Source: an uncultured Collinsella sp. (GTDB lineage: Bacteria > Actinomycetota > Coriobacteriia > Coriobacteriales > Coriobacteriaceae). From it: DNA of 8,084 nucleotides. The position numbers and the translations under genes were made by a program. The stretch spans positions 1 through 8,084 of the forward strand of contig CABSZR010000057.1 of assembly GCA_902482185.1 (NCBI GenBank), written 5' to 3'. The notes beneath the pieces were generated by a model that saw only the letters and a list, made by a program, of their open reading frames with translations, did no database searches and was not told the origin of the DNA. Of this stretch, positions 1-6,718 are shown piece after piece. Position 1 is the stretch's first letter. Every line of letters begins with the position of its first letter.

Positions 1-90
1 CAATGGTGGAAGACCATTTGGAAGTTCTTCATTTTCATGGTCGTCTTTGGCCTGATCGTAACGGCAATCTCTGGCATGCTTCCGGCGTAG
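1..90 (+). CDS. C-terminal end of a membrane protein, probably a transporter (partial)
   Basis: Frame 1 is open from the first base and ends at TAG 88-90, giving the last 29 residues of a protein that starts outside the window. The tail opens with a basic, tryptophan-rich patch (QWWKTIWK) followed by about 20 hydrophobic residues (FFIFMVVFGLIVTAISGML), the pattern of a final transmembrane helix with an amphipathic entry. It stands 9 nt ahead of the next ATG, in the same orientation as a catabolic operon, so it is probably the permease for the operon's substrate. The transporter family cannot be told from this fragment. E. coli frl operons use an APC-type permease (FrlA), but nothing here proves that type. 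Confidence 0.6.
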   Translation, partial: QWWKTIWKFFIFMVVFGLIVTAISGMLPA

Positions 91-94
91 GTGG
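89..94 (+). promoter_or_regulatory. Ribosome binding site for the amidohydrolase at 100
   Basis: AGGTGG overlaps the TAG stop of the upstream membrane protein and lies 5 nt before ATG 100. This favours ATG 100 over the in-frame GTG codons at 91 and 97, which overlap or directly follow the site. The overlap suggests translational coupling between the membrane protein and the amidohydrolase. Confidence 0.55.
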
Positions 95-99
95 TTGTG

Positions 100-1683
100 A
101 TGTCTGATCGTTTGACGGTCCTGACGTCTAAGAGCGTCTTTACCGGTACGGGGGACCTGCCGTTTGAAGGTTTCGTAGCGGTCCGTGGCAATCGAATTGA
201 GGCTGTTGGCACCAAGTGTGAGGTAGCTTCGTATTTGACCCAGGCGGACGAGGTAGTTGACCTGGGCGACCGCACCGTCATGCCTGGCCTGATCGATGTA
301 CATACCTTCTATACAGGCTGGGCGCTGCGGACGTTGGGGTCTGATCTGTCCGGCATCGCTGATGCCAAAGAGGCCGTGTCGCTCTTGCGTGCATGGAAAG
401 AAGATCATCCGGATTGCGCGGCGGCTTTTGGCCACAACCTACCCGAAACGTTGGCATCGGATGCCGAGAACGCAAATACAGCAGCTGTGTTTGACGATTG
501 TTTTGGCGATATCCCCGTCGTCTGCTTTACATCGGGTGCGGAGACCTGCGTTCTCAATGCTGCCGCCAGTGCGCGATACGGCTTTACACCCCAGGCGTGC
601 TATGCCGAGAAGATCTGGCGCATGATGAGCGATTTCCTTGCGCTGCCCGAGGTGCGTGCCGGGTATTCGGACTACATGAGCATGCTTAACGAACGCGGCG
701 TTACCGCCATCAAGGAGATGGCGTTTGATGACTACTACGGCTTTGCCGACGAAATGGCTCGCCGTGAGGAATCTGGTGAGCTGACGGTTCGCGTCTCTAT
801 GATGTCGCAGCCGGTGGGTGCCGGTGCAAATCTGGCATATGCCCGCGAGGCACGAGAGCGCTTCCGGGGACCGTTCGTTCGTTTTTCTGGCTTCAACCGT
901 ATGACCGATCGCGGCGTATGGGCGGGGCTTGCCGAGATGATAGACCCCTATGAGGACTCGGCCGATGCGGGCGCTGCCGGCAAGACGGTCGTCGAGGAGC
1001 CAGAGTGGGATCTGATTGAGAACGAGCTGCGTGCAATTGATGCTGACGGCTTCCGATATTCCTTGCATTGCCAGGGCGATGGCGCCGTTCGTCGCACCGT
1101 GGCGCTCTATGCCTCGCTGCCTCGAGACGAGCATGGACGGATGCTTCGCCGCCATGCGATTACCGATCTCGAGAACTCTGACCCGACCGATCTTGTCGAG
1201 TTTGGCAAGTTAGGTGGAATTTGCGAGGTCTATCCGCAGATTCTGACGCTGGACCGACGCGAGGATTGCCTGTCGATGATGCGTCGACAAATTGGCGAGA
1301 CGCGACTTTTGCACAGCTGGAATCGCCGCGGCATGGAAGATTCCGGATGCACAGTGTGCTGTGGCACGGATTTGCCGCTGTTGATTCCGAGCTTGGGCGA
1401 GTCAATCTACAGTGCGTGCGGCGGATACTTCGACGACGGACTGCCCGTGAATGAGGTCAACACGCTGACGCTTGTTGAGCTCTTGTGCGCTTGGACTGCC
1501 GGGGGCGCGTACGACCTGATGCGCGAAGACGAGCTGGGTACGCTTGAGGTTGGCAAGCTTGCCGATATCTGCGTGCTCGATCGGGATGTGTTCGACCTCG
1601 ATTATCGCGACGCACGTGATCTTGCGGTTGACATGACGATGTCGGACGGACAAATCGTGTTCGATCGAAATAAGGAGGCATAA
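100..1683 (+). CDS. YtcJ-like amidohydrolase (amidohydrolase_3 family) with an altered metal site
   Basis: This is a 527-residue protein of usual length for the YtcJ/amidohydrolase_3 group, whose characterised members hydrolyse amide-type C-N bonds (for example N-substituted formamide deformylase). The order of landmarks fits: an N-terminal beta-sandwich strand region (residues 1-60), MPGLIDVH (about 61-68), the GVTAIKEM segment near 206, H-x-x-GD-x-A (H323, D327), GTDLP (D424), and the C-terminal LGTLEVGKLAD sandwich return (about 479-489) followed by VLDRD. Several expected ligands differ. The HxH motif reads H68-T-F70, and the usual HRIEH strand reads HAITD, so its second His appears as D356. 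There is no signal peptide, so it is cytoplasmic. Its stop is 1 nt before the next ATG. By context it may release an amine or amino acid from an N-acylated or lactam form of the cluster substrate. The family is clear; the substrate is unknown, and the protein may have altered or no hydrolytic chemistry. Confidence 0.85.
   Translation: MSDRLTVLTSKSVFTGTGDLPFEGFVAVRGNRIEAVGTKCEVASYLTQADEVVDLGDRTVMPGLIDVHTFYTGWALRTLGSDLSGIADAKEAVSLLRAWKEDHPDCAAAFGHNLPETLASDAENANTAAVFDDCFGDIPVVCFTSGAETCVLNAAASARYGFTPQACYAEKIWRMMSDFLALPEVRAGYSDYMSMLNERGVTAIKEMAFDDYYGFADEMARREESGELTVRVSMMSQPVGAGANLAYAREARERFRGPFVRFSGFNRMTDRGVWAGLAEMIDPYEDSADAGAAGKTVVEEPEWDLIENELRAIDADGFRYSLHCQGDGAVRRTVALYASLPRDEHGRMLRRHAITDLENSDPTDLVEFGKLGGICEVYPQILTLDRREDCLSMMRRQIGETRLLHSWNRRGMEDSGCTVCCGTDLPLLIPSLGESIYSACGGYFDDGLPVNEVNTLTLVELLCAWTAGGAYDLMREDELGTLEVGKLADICVLDRDVFDLDYRDARDLAVDMTMSDGQIVFDRNKEA
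1672..1678 (+). promoter_or_regulatory. Strong ribosome binding site for the FrlC-like gene
   Basis: AAGGAGG, a near-perfect anti-16S complement, lies inside the last codons of the amidohydrolase gene and 6 nt before ATG 1685. It fixes the start of the epimerase gene and implies tight translational coupling across the 1-nt gap. Confidence 0.85.
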
Positions 1684-1684
1684 G

Positions 1685-2536
1685 ATGCCTGAATCCAAAC
1701 CGACGCTGCGCCGCGAGCAGATTGCGGGCATGAATATCCACTACATCATGTGGTCGCTCGATTACTTCCTTGATGTGCAGCAGCGCTTGGGCTTTGAGTC
1801 CATTGAGCTGTGGTGTGCGGAGCCGCACGTGACGCTCGACCACACGGGCTACTTTGAGGCTGAGGTCCTGGCGAAAAAGGCTGCAGACCGTGGGCTTAGG
1901 TATCGTACTCTGTGCCCCGAGAATGTTGTCTATCCTTGGCAGTACTGCGCACGCAAACCGCTGCATGAACAGCGCAGCCTGGCGTACTTTAAGCACGGCA
2001 TTGAGCTTGCCGAGGTACTTGGGTGCGACCGTATGTCCGTCAACTCGGGCTGGGGCGACTGGGACGAGGACCGCGAGGAAGCCTGGAAGCGCAGCCGCGA
2101 GCACTTGTCCATTCTGGCGGAGCATGCCGGCGAGCACGGTCTGGTGCTTACGATGGAAAGTCTGCGTCCCGAGGAGAGCAACCTTGTGACGACGGTTTCC
2201 GATGCGAAGCGCATGATTGACGAGGTCGCGAGCCCGTACTTACAGCCCATGGTTGATACAACCGCGATGGGCGTTGCAGGCGAGACGCTCGAGGACTGGT
2301 TTGCCGCCTTTGGTGATGGGGCAATTCACGAGATGCACTTTATCGACGGTGACCCGTATGGCCATCTGGTGTGGGGCGATGGCAAGCACGATATGGACGC
2401 CTTCGTCGCCACGCTCAACGCCCATGGTTTCGACGGCATGCTGGGCCAGGAAATCACGGACGGTCGTTACTACGATGATCCGGCGGCGGCAGATGCCAAG
2501 AACATGGCCGCATTCGAGAAATATCTGATTGACTAA
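1685..2536 (+). CDS. frlC: FrlC-like sugar-amine 3-epimerase (sugar phosphate isomerase/epimerase TIM barrel)
   Basis: This 283-residue protein belongs to the xylose-isomerase-like TIM-barrel family. The likely metal quartet is E158 (in MESLRP), D191 (in MVDTT), H218 (in HEMHFID) and E256 (in GQEIT). The spacing of about 33, 27 and 38 residues is close to that of D-psicose/D-tagatose 3-epimerases. Recalled similarity to E. coli FrlC is visible at GFESIELW (36-43), PENVVYPW (78-85), ESLRPEESNLV (158-168), MVD and the WGDGK segment (230-234). FrlC interconverts fructoselysine and its C3 epimer psicoselysine, which lets a cell use both forms. The next two genes are FrlB- and FrlD-like, which supports this role over a general sugar-phosphate epimerase. 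The exact sugar-amine is not determined. It is cytoplasmic, with no signal peptide. The start is set by the AAGGAGG site at 1672. Confidence 0.75.
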   Translation: MPESKPTLRREQIAGMNIHYIMWSLDYFLDVQQRLGFESIELWCAEPHVTLDHTGYFEAEVLAKKAADRGLRYRTLCPENVVYPWQYCARKPLHEQRSLAYFKHGIELAEVLGCDRMSVNSGWGDWDEDREEAWKRSREHLSILAEHAGEHGLVLTMESLRPEESNLVTTVSDAKRMIDEVASPYLQPMVDTTAMGVAGETLEDWFAAFGDGAIHEMHFIDGDPYGHLVWGDGKHDMDAFVATLNAHGFDGMLGQEITDGRYYDDPAAADAKNMAAFEKYLID

Positions 2537-2584
2537 AATAACTATCGGCCACGCAGCCAACGTCATTGATTGCGGCCAAACAAG

Positions 2585-2590
2585 AAAGGA
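2585..2590 (+). promoter_or_regulatory. Ribosome binding site setting the FrlB-like start
   Basis: AAAGGA lies 7 nt before ATG 2598. The reading frame is open further upstream to a TTG at 2529, but that codon overlaps the end of the epimerase gene, has no suitable site, and would add 23 residues unlike the family N-terminus. ATG 2598 is therefore the better start. Confidence 0.75.
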
Positions 2591-2597
2591 ACTGGAT

Positions 2598-3566
2598 ATG
2601 AACGCACACGATCTGATCAAAGAGGCAATTGCCGAGAAGGGCAAGTTCGACAGCGTCTACTGGATTGCTTGCGGTGGCTCCATGATCGATTTGATCCCGG
2701 CCCATGAGCTTCTGCAGCGCGAGGCAACCACCTTCACTTCGTATATCTATACGGCTCGCGAGTTCGATATCATGCGTCCGCGTCGTCTGGGCGAGAAGTC
2801 CCTGGTCATCGCTTGTAGCCACAGTGGCAACACCCCTGAGGTCGTCGAGGGCTGCGAGATTGCCCTTGCTGCCGGCGCTACGGTGATCGCCCAGACCGAC
2901 AACGCTGGATCTAAGATCGACACCGGTAAATGGACCACGTGGGTCTACCCGTGGGGCGAGGGCGTGCCGCAGGCCGAGGTCCCCGCTGGCATTTCGCTGT
3001 CGCTTGCGGCCGAGCTGCTCGATCAGCAGGAGGGCTACGCCGATCTTGCCGATATGTATGCCGGTATCGCCGAGATGGATAAGATTCTTCCCCCGGCACG
3101 TGAGAAGGTAAATGCCGAGCTGGGCGATCGTTTTGCCAAGCTTTGCCAGGAGCACGAGTTCTTCTATATTCTGGGCAGCGGTCCCAACTTTAGCCAGACC
3201 TACGGTTTCGCTATCTGCTCTCTTATGGAGATGCAGTGGCAGCACTGCAGCTACATCCACTCTGCCGAGTACTTCCATGGCCCCTTCGAGGCTACTCAGG
3301 ATGGCGTTTTTTACTTCCTGCAGATGGGCTCCAGCGAGTGCCGTGCTATGGACGAGCGCGCCCTGGCGTTCCTTAAGACGCATACCGATACGCTGATGGT
3401 GCTCGATGCCAAGGAGTACGGTATGGAAGCCGTGCCGGCGAGCGTCCGTGCCTATCTGGACCCGGTGCTGTTCTACGCCATGAACTGCGAGCTGCGTGCT
3501 GCACGCGGCAAGGTGTTTGATCACGATCCCGATTTCCGTCGCTATATGGGTGTTGTCGAGTACTAG
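2598..3566 (+). CDS. frlB: FrlB-like fructosamine 6-phosphate deglycase (SIS domain)
   Basis: This 322-residue protein has two SIS domains. The first carries the phosphosugar loop ACGGSM (24-29) and CSHSGNT (73-79). The second carries YILGSGPN and the active-site segment SAEYFHGPFE (222-231, with E224 and H227), equivalent to the GEFRHGP segment of E. coli FrlB and the ELKHGP segment of GlmS isomerase. The C-terminus DPDFRRYMGVVEY (310-322) closely matches the recalled FrlB end NPDERRYYGGLVEY, the most specific sign of this subfamily. FrlB hydrolyses fructoselysine 6-phosphate to glucose 6-phosphate and lysine in the cytoplasm. The relative FraB acts on 6-phosphofructose-aspartate, so the amine part here is open. 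A 61-nt gap precedes it and 14 nt separate it from the kinase that should make its substrate. All 14 arginine codons are CGT or CGC, which suggests high expression. Confidence 0.85.
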   Translation: MNAHDLIKEAIAEKGKFDSVYWIACGGSMIDLIPAHELLQREATTFTSYIYTAREFDIMRPRRLGEKSLVIACSHSGNTPEVVEGCEIALAAGATVIAQTDNAGSKIDTGKWTTWVYPWGEGVPQAEVPAGISLSLAAELLDQQEGYADLADMYAGIAEMDKILPPAREKVNAELGDRFAKLCQEHEFFYILGSGPNFSQTYGFAICSLMEMQWQHCSYIHSAEYFHGPFEATQDGVFYFLQMGSSECRAMDERALAFLKTHTDTLMVLDAKEYGMEAVPASVRAYLDPVLFYAMNCELRAARGKVFDHDPDFRRYMGVVEY

Positions 3567-3580
3567 AAGGGGCAAAGGCC

Positions 3581-4444
3581 ATGGCATTTAACGTTAACGC
3601 GCTCGGATTTGGCGACAACGTCGTCGATCGCTACGAGCATATCCACACCATGTATCCTGGCGGCAACGCGGTTAACTTCGCCGTTTATGCCAAGAAATGC
3701 GGTGCCGCACGTTCTGCATACATGGGCATTTTTGGCAATGACGCCGCTGCCGAGCATGTCATTGCAAGCCTCGAGGATGAGGGTATCGAGCTTGACAAGT
3801 GCGAGCAGATGATTGGCGAGAACGGAGCGGCTCGCGTGACCGTCGTTGACGGTGACCGTGTCTTCCTCGGCTCCAACGAGGGCGGTATCCGTGGCGATGC
3901 GCGCTATGTCCTCGATCGCTTTGACCTTGCGTACATGAAGCAGTTCGATGTGGTTCATTCGGGCAACTATTGCTTTACCGAGCGCGAGCTGCCCAAGTTG
4001 AAGGCTGCGGGCGTCACGGTCTCTTTTGACTTTTCAGACGACTCTACCGACGAGTACTACGAGCAGATTGCGCCCTACGTCGATTTCGCTTTCTTTAGTG
4101 CGGCGGATGCTGCGAGTGAGGACGAGATTCGCGAGCGTCTGGCATGGGTGAAGGGCCTGGGTCCGCGTTTTGTGTCGGCTACGGCGGGCGCCGAGGGCTG
4201 CATTGCTTACGACGGCGAGCGTTATTACCGCCAGCTGGCTAAACCGGTAACGGACATGAAGGACACCATGGGGGCGGGCGACTCGTTCCTCACCTCGTTT
4301 TTGATGTGCTATCTCGATTCCGCCAAGCGCGGTGAGGATGGCGCCGAGGCCATCGAGCGCGCGCTCGACTTTGCTGCCGGGTTTGCCTCGACCGTGTGCG
4401 GCATGGAAGGTTCTTGGGGCCACGGAGCACCAATCGTCGAATAG
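3581..4444 (+). CDS. frlD: FrlD-like fructosamine 6-kinase (PfkB family)
   Basis: This 287-residue ribokinase/PfkB protein is somewhat longer than E. coli FrlD. The N-terminal segment GFGDNVVDRYE (9-19) and PGGNAVNFAVY (26-36) match the FrlD signature GDN-VD and GGNAVN-AVY. FDFSDDS (near 150) matches the FrlD FDFSD strand, and DTMGAGDSF (228-236) is the PfkB signature with the catalytic base D234 and its anion-hole glycines. FrlD uses ATP to phosphorylate fructoselysine at O6, feeding FrlB. The gene starts at ATG 3581, 7 nt after AAGGGG (3568-3573) and 14 nt after the FrlB-like stop. All 15 arginine codons are CGT or CGC, as in the deglycase gene. Its stop is followed by a strong hairpin, so it may be the last gene of the most highly transcribed part. 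Other fructosamine kinases or simple sugar kinases are possible, but the neighbours favour FrlD. Confidence 0.82.
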   Translation: MAFNVNALGFGDNVVDRYEHIHTMYPGGNAVNFAVYAKKCGAARSAYMGIFGNDAAAEHVIASLEDEGIELDKCEQMIGENGAARVTVVDGDRVFLGSNEGGIRGDARYVLDRFDLAYMKQFDVVHSGNYCFTERELPKLKAAGVTVSFDFSDDSTDEYYEQIAPYVDFAFFSAADAASEDEIRERLAWVKGLGPRFVSATAGAEGCIAYDGERYYRQLAKPVTDMKDTMGAGDSFLTSFLMCYLDSAKRGEDGAEAIERALDFAAGFASTVCGMEGSWGHGAPIVE

Positions 4445-4565
4445 CTTAAGAAAGCGTACGGCGGTCTGGCTATGAGGCCTTGGACAGCCGATGCAAAACA
4501 ATAAGCGAAACGCGAAAAGGGGGCTCGCCATGTGGCGGGTCCCCTTTTGAACATTGGAGAAGACC
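4445..4565 (+). other. 121-nt gap between the two PfkB kinase genes
   Basis: This is the largest gap in the window. Its right half holds the 15-bp hairpin described separately. The left half (4445-4510) has no convincing sigma-70 promoter: TTGGAC at 4480 has no well-spaced -10 box. It shows only a weak possible stem between GGTC and GGCC near 4462-4480. GGAGA at 4556-4560 lies 5 nt before ATG 4566 and serves the second kinase. Confidence 0.5.
4515..4548 (+). terminator. Intrinsic terminator or attenuator hairpin between the two kinases
   Basis: AAAAGGGGGCTCGCC (4515-4529) pairs with GGCGGGTCCCCTTTT (4534-4548) over 15 bp with two G-U wobbles, enclosing the 4-nt loop ATGT. The outer A4/T4 part of the stem means the transcript ends the hairpin in UUUU, as in many bidirectional intrinsic terminators. 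The U-run stops at four and is followed by GAACA, so termination may be partial. It sits only 17 nt before the next start codon, in the same orientation. Partial read-through, giving lower expression of the downstream genes, is the simplest reading. Confidence 0.7.
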
Positions 4566-5366
4566 ATGGGTATTAAAGCGTGTGCGGCTGGTTTTTGCTG
4601 CGCGGACGTCTATCAAAACATCGGCGTGTTCTATCCGACTGGTAATGGCATTGACTGGGGTATCCATCTTGCACGAATGGGCGTTTCGGTATCCGCCGTG
4701 TCGGTTGTCGGCAAGGACGAGTACGGAGACAAGATGAGAGAGGCGCTGGCCGCTGAGGGGTTCGATATCTCACATCTGCGGGTGGAAGATGGCGACACCT
4801 CGGTGATGCTCATGGCATTGAAAGACGGCGTCGATCGCGTGCATCTCGAGGCAATCGATGGCGTAATGGAGACATATCGACCGAATGAAGACGACCGGGC
4901 GTTTATCCTAGAGCATGACATCATCCATACCGACCTGTTTGGTAATTGTTTGGACCTCCTGCCCGAATGGCATGATGCGGGCAAGACGGTGGTTATGGAC
5001 TTCTCGGTGTTCAGCCAGGATCCCGAATATGCATGTGAGGCTCATTTTCCTTACGTTGACTACGCATTCATGTCGTTTGAAGAGGACACTCCGGAGCTAC
5101 GAGACTGGGTACGCCACGTGCAGGGATTGGGACCGCGCGTTGCGGTTGCCACGCTTGGCGAGAAGGGAAGCATTGCCTATGACGGTGAGCGCTTCTATGA
5201 GTGCGGGATCGTACCGGCGGAGAAGGTCGTTAATACCGTGGGTGCCGGCGACTCGTATATTGCCGGGTTTACCAAGGGCGTGATCGATGGCCTTAATATT
5301 CCGGCGTGTATGAAGGCGGGCGCTGAGCTGTCGTCCCGAGTGATTGGTTCGTTTGAGCCGTACTAG
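4566..5366 (+). CDS. Second FrlD-like PfkB-family kinase (divergent paralogue)
   Basis: This 266-residue ribokinase-family protein starts at ATG 4566, set by GGAGA at 4556-4560; an in-frame TTG at 4554 overlaps that site and is rejected. NTVGAGDSY (223-231) supplies the signature and catalytic D229. GKDEYGDKM, GFDISHLR, IDGVM, DIIH and VMDFS line up well with E. coli FrlD (DDYGTKL, GVDISHVH, EGVM, DIVH, FDFSD). The substrate-side N-terminus differs: the usual GGNAVN reads TGNGID (about residues 25-30), so the first Gly of the motif is Thr. It shares the phrase AYDGER with the first kinase, so the two are paralogues. It probably phosphorylates a different fructosamine or sugar-amine. Seven of its 11 arginine codons are CGA, CGG or AGA, unlike its upstream neighbours. 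Kinase family is near certain; substrate unknown. Confidence 0.85.
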   Translation: MGIKACAAGFCCADVYQNIGVFYPTGNGIDWGIHLARMGVSVSAVSVVGKDEYGDKMREALAAEGFDISHLRVEDGDTSVMLMALKDGVDRVHLEAIDGVMETYRPNEDDRAFILEHDIIHTDLFGNCLDLLPEWHDAGKTVVMDFSVFSQDPEYACEAHFPYVDYAFMSFEEDTPELRDWVRHVQGLGPRVAVATLGEKGSIAYDGERFYECGIVPAEKVVNTVGAGDSYIAGFTKGVIDGLNIPACMKAGAELSSRVIGSFEPY

Positions 5367-5380
5367 GGTCAAATGCCTGG

Positions 5381-5387
5381 AAAGGAG
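5381..5387 (+). promoter_or_regulatory. Ribosome binding site setting the amidohydrolase_2 start
   Basis: AAAGGAG lies 6 nt before ATG 5394. An in-frame ATG at 5373 precedes this site, so the site itself would fall inside the coding region of the longer form. Start at 5394 also gives MVID at the N-terminus, as expected for a family that begins with its first barrel strand. Confidence 0.8.
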
Positions 5388-5393
5388 TACGAA

Positions 5394-6254
5394 ATGGTTA
5401 TCGACATGTTGGTCCATCCTATGCTCTACGGAGAGATCTGTACGCCGGGTGATGAGCCTGATGGATTCGGCTTTTGGTCACGAGAATTTGGTATGGGGCA
5501 TATGGGCCCCATGGATTGGGATGAGCTTCAAGTCGAGATGGACGTCTGCGATGTGCAGAAGAGCGTGCTCATGCCGCTCGATGTAACCACGGCATGCGGA
5601 GGGCACTTTGGCACCAATGACCAGATTGCCATGCTGGTTGCCGCGCATCCCGATCGTCTGTGGGGATTTGCGAGCGTAGACCCGCAGGTGAGCGGTGCCG
5701 CAGACGAATTGGAGCGCGCCTTTACCGAGTTGGGGGCAAAGGGGCTTTGCCTGCATCCTGCAAAGCAGGGTTTTGCCCCCGATGATGCTGTGGCCGAGCC
5801 GCTTTACGAGCTGTGCGAGCGCTATAACAAGCCGGTGGTTTTCCATGCCGGTATGTCTTGGGAGCCTGGCGCAGAGCTCTCGCGCAGTAACCCGCTTGCA
5901 TTTGAGCACACAATCGCAACGCATCCAAATGTGCGCTTTAGTTTGGCCCACTTTGGCTGGCCCTGGGTGCGCGAGACCGTGGCGATGCTGCTCAAGTATC
6001 CCAACTGCTACACGGACACCTCTATCACTTACATCGATTCGCCCGAGGAGATGATGCAGCGTCTTTTCACGGTCGATATGGGGCCGCTGTGGTATGAGCG
6101 CGCGCTATCGCACCAAGTGATGTTCGCCAGCAATACGCCGCGCTTCCGTGCATTCAAACTCAAGCGGGCGCTCGATACCGTGCCCATGCGCGATGATGCG
6201 CGAGAAAGGCTCTACTGGGGTAATGCCCTGCGTTTTCTTGAAGGGGATGAGTGA
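5394..6254 (+). CDS. Amidohydrolase_2-family TIM-barrel protein with altered metal ligands
   Basis: This 286-residue protein has the usual length and order of PF04909 amidohydrolases and decarboxylases. Visible landmarks are the N-terminal MVIDMLVHP strand, GAKGLCLHP (barrel strand 3-4), PVVFHAG (H151), LAHFGWPW (H186), NCYTDTS, VMFASNTP (244-249) and the C-terminal WGNALRFLE, equivalent to the family GNAxRLL ending. Two ligand positions look changed. The first-strand HxH motif reads L6-V-H8, and the usual FGSDxP with its catalytic Asp reads FASN247TP. The family includes lactonases, hydratases and nonoxidative decarboxylases, usually Zn- or Mn-dependent, so either a different metal geometry or a lost function is possible. 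It is cytoplasmic, lies 27 nt after the second kinase and 2 nt before the YjbQ gene, so it belongs to the same transcript. The reaction is unknown. Confidence 0.82.
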   Translation: MVIDMLVHPMLYGEICTPGDEPDGFGFWSREFGMGHMGPMDWDELQVEMDVCDVQKSVLMPLDVTTACGGHFGTNDQIAMLVAAHPDRLWGFASVDPQVSGAADELERAFTELGAKGLCLHPAKQGFAPDDAVAEPLYELCERYNKPVVFHAGMSWEPGAELSRSNPLAFEHTIATHPNVRFSLAHFGWPWVRETVAMLLKYPNCYTDTSITYIDSPEEMMQRLFTVDMGPLWYERALSHQVMFASNTPRFRAFKLKRALDTVPMRDDARERLYWGNALRFLEGDE

Positions 6255-6256
6255 AC

Positions 6257-6685
6257 ATGGTGACGCTCGAGACATTGAGCTATCTATCGACTGCTCCGGA
6301 CCAGTTCATCGATATTACCGAGGACGTGCACGCCGCCATCGAACGCAGCTCGGTGACCAATGGCTTGGCAGCGATTATTTTGTCGCATACGACCTGTGGA
6401 ATCGTGGTAAACGAGGGGCTGCCCTGCGTGGAGACGGATCTTATGGAGACGCTTGATCGCATCGCCCCACTCGATGCCCCCTATGCGCATGCACACTTCC
6501 TGCCGAGCTATGGAGCCACCGGCAACAACTCCTGTGGGCATATCAAGAGCATGATTTGTGGAAACAGTTGCTTCTTTCCCGTCCAAGATGGCCACATCGT
6601 GTGCGGAAGTGCCCAGAACATCTATCTTGCGGAGTTTGACGGTCCGCAGAAGCGAAAAGTGTACGTCGAGGTGCTGGGGGAGTAA
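6257..6685 (+). CDS. yjbQ: YjbQ/UPF0047 family protein (secondary thiamine-phosphate synthase-like)
   Basis: This 142-residue protein has the length and motif order of UPF0047 (TIGR00149). FIDITEDV (17-24), NGLAAIILSHTTCGIVVNE (35-53, with H44 and E53), GNNSCGHIKSMICGNS (from 89, with H95), PVQDGHIVCG and EFDGPQKRKV (126-135) are all family hallmarks. Some changes are notable: the usual AH before the central helix reads GH, and the Trp-Gln of GTWQ reads SAQ. E. coli YjbQ has been reported to have weak thiamine-phosphate synthase activity, but the true role of the family is unsettled. The gene has no thiamine neighbours here. It starts at ATG 6257, 2 nt after the amidohydrolase stop, with AAGGGGA at 6241-6247 about 9 nt upstream; GTG 6251 is a possible alternative. 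Its place suggests a step on a phosphorylated sugar intermediate, which is inference. Confidence 0.85.
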   Translation: MVTLETLSYLSTAPDQFIDITEDVHAAIERSSVTNGLAAIILSHTTCGIVVNEGLPCVETDLMETLDRIAPLDAPYAHAHFLPSYGATGNNSCGHIKSMICGNSCFFPVQDGHIVCGSAQNIYLAEFDGPQKRKVYVEVLGE

Positions 6686-6705
6686 CGTCCCTGCAATAAC
6701 TCTAT

Positions 6706-6712
6706 GAAGGAG
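6706..6712 (+). promoter_or_regulatory. Ribosome binding site setting the BtpA-family start
   Basis: GAAGGAG lies 6 nt before ATG 6719. It overlaps the earlier in-frame ATG at 6704, which would place the site inside the gene and add five residues (MKEHV). ATG 6719 is therefore preferred. Confidence 0.85.
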
Positions 6713-6718
6713 CACGTT

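Noticed and set aside
2547..2577. Possible hairpin (GGCC-AC-GCA with TGC-GGCC) between the FrlC- and FrlB-like genes
   Set aside because: Only seven pairs with a bulge and a long loop, and no U-run. It is too weak to call a terminator or regulatory element.
2454..3587. A 377-codon open frame on the minus strand opposite the FrlB-like gene
   Set aside because: It is a shadow of the strongly biased codon use of the deglycase gene on the + strand. Its translation shows no recognisable domain and it has no ribosome site I could support.
4480..4509. TTGGAC as a -35 box for a promoter before the second kinase
   Set aside because: No -10-like box lies 16 to 18 nt downstream; the closest AT-rich stretch, CAATAA, is only about 12 nt away.
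4491..4550. A 19-codon frame from ATG to TGA that runs through the hairpin, considered as a leader peptide
   Set aside because: It has no ribosome site at a suitable distance (GAGG is 13 nt upstream), shows no run of regulatory codons, and runs through the hairpin rather than ending before it.
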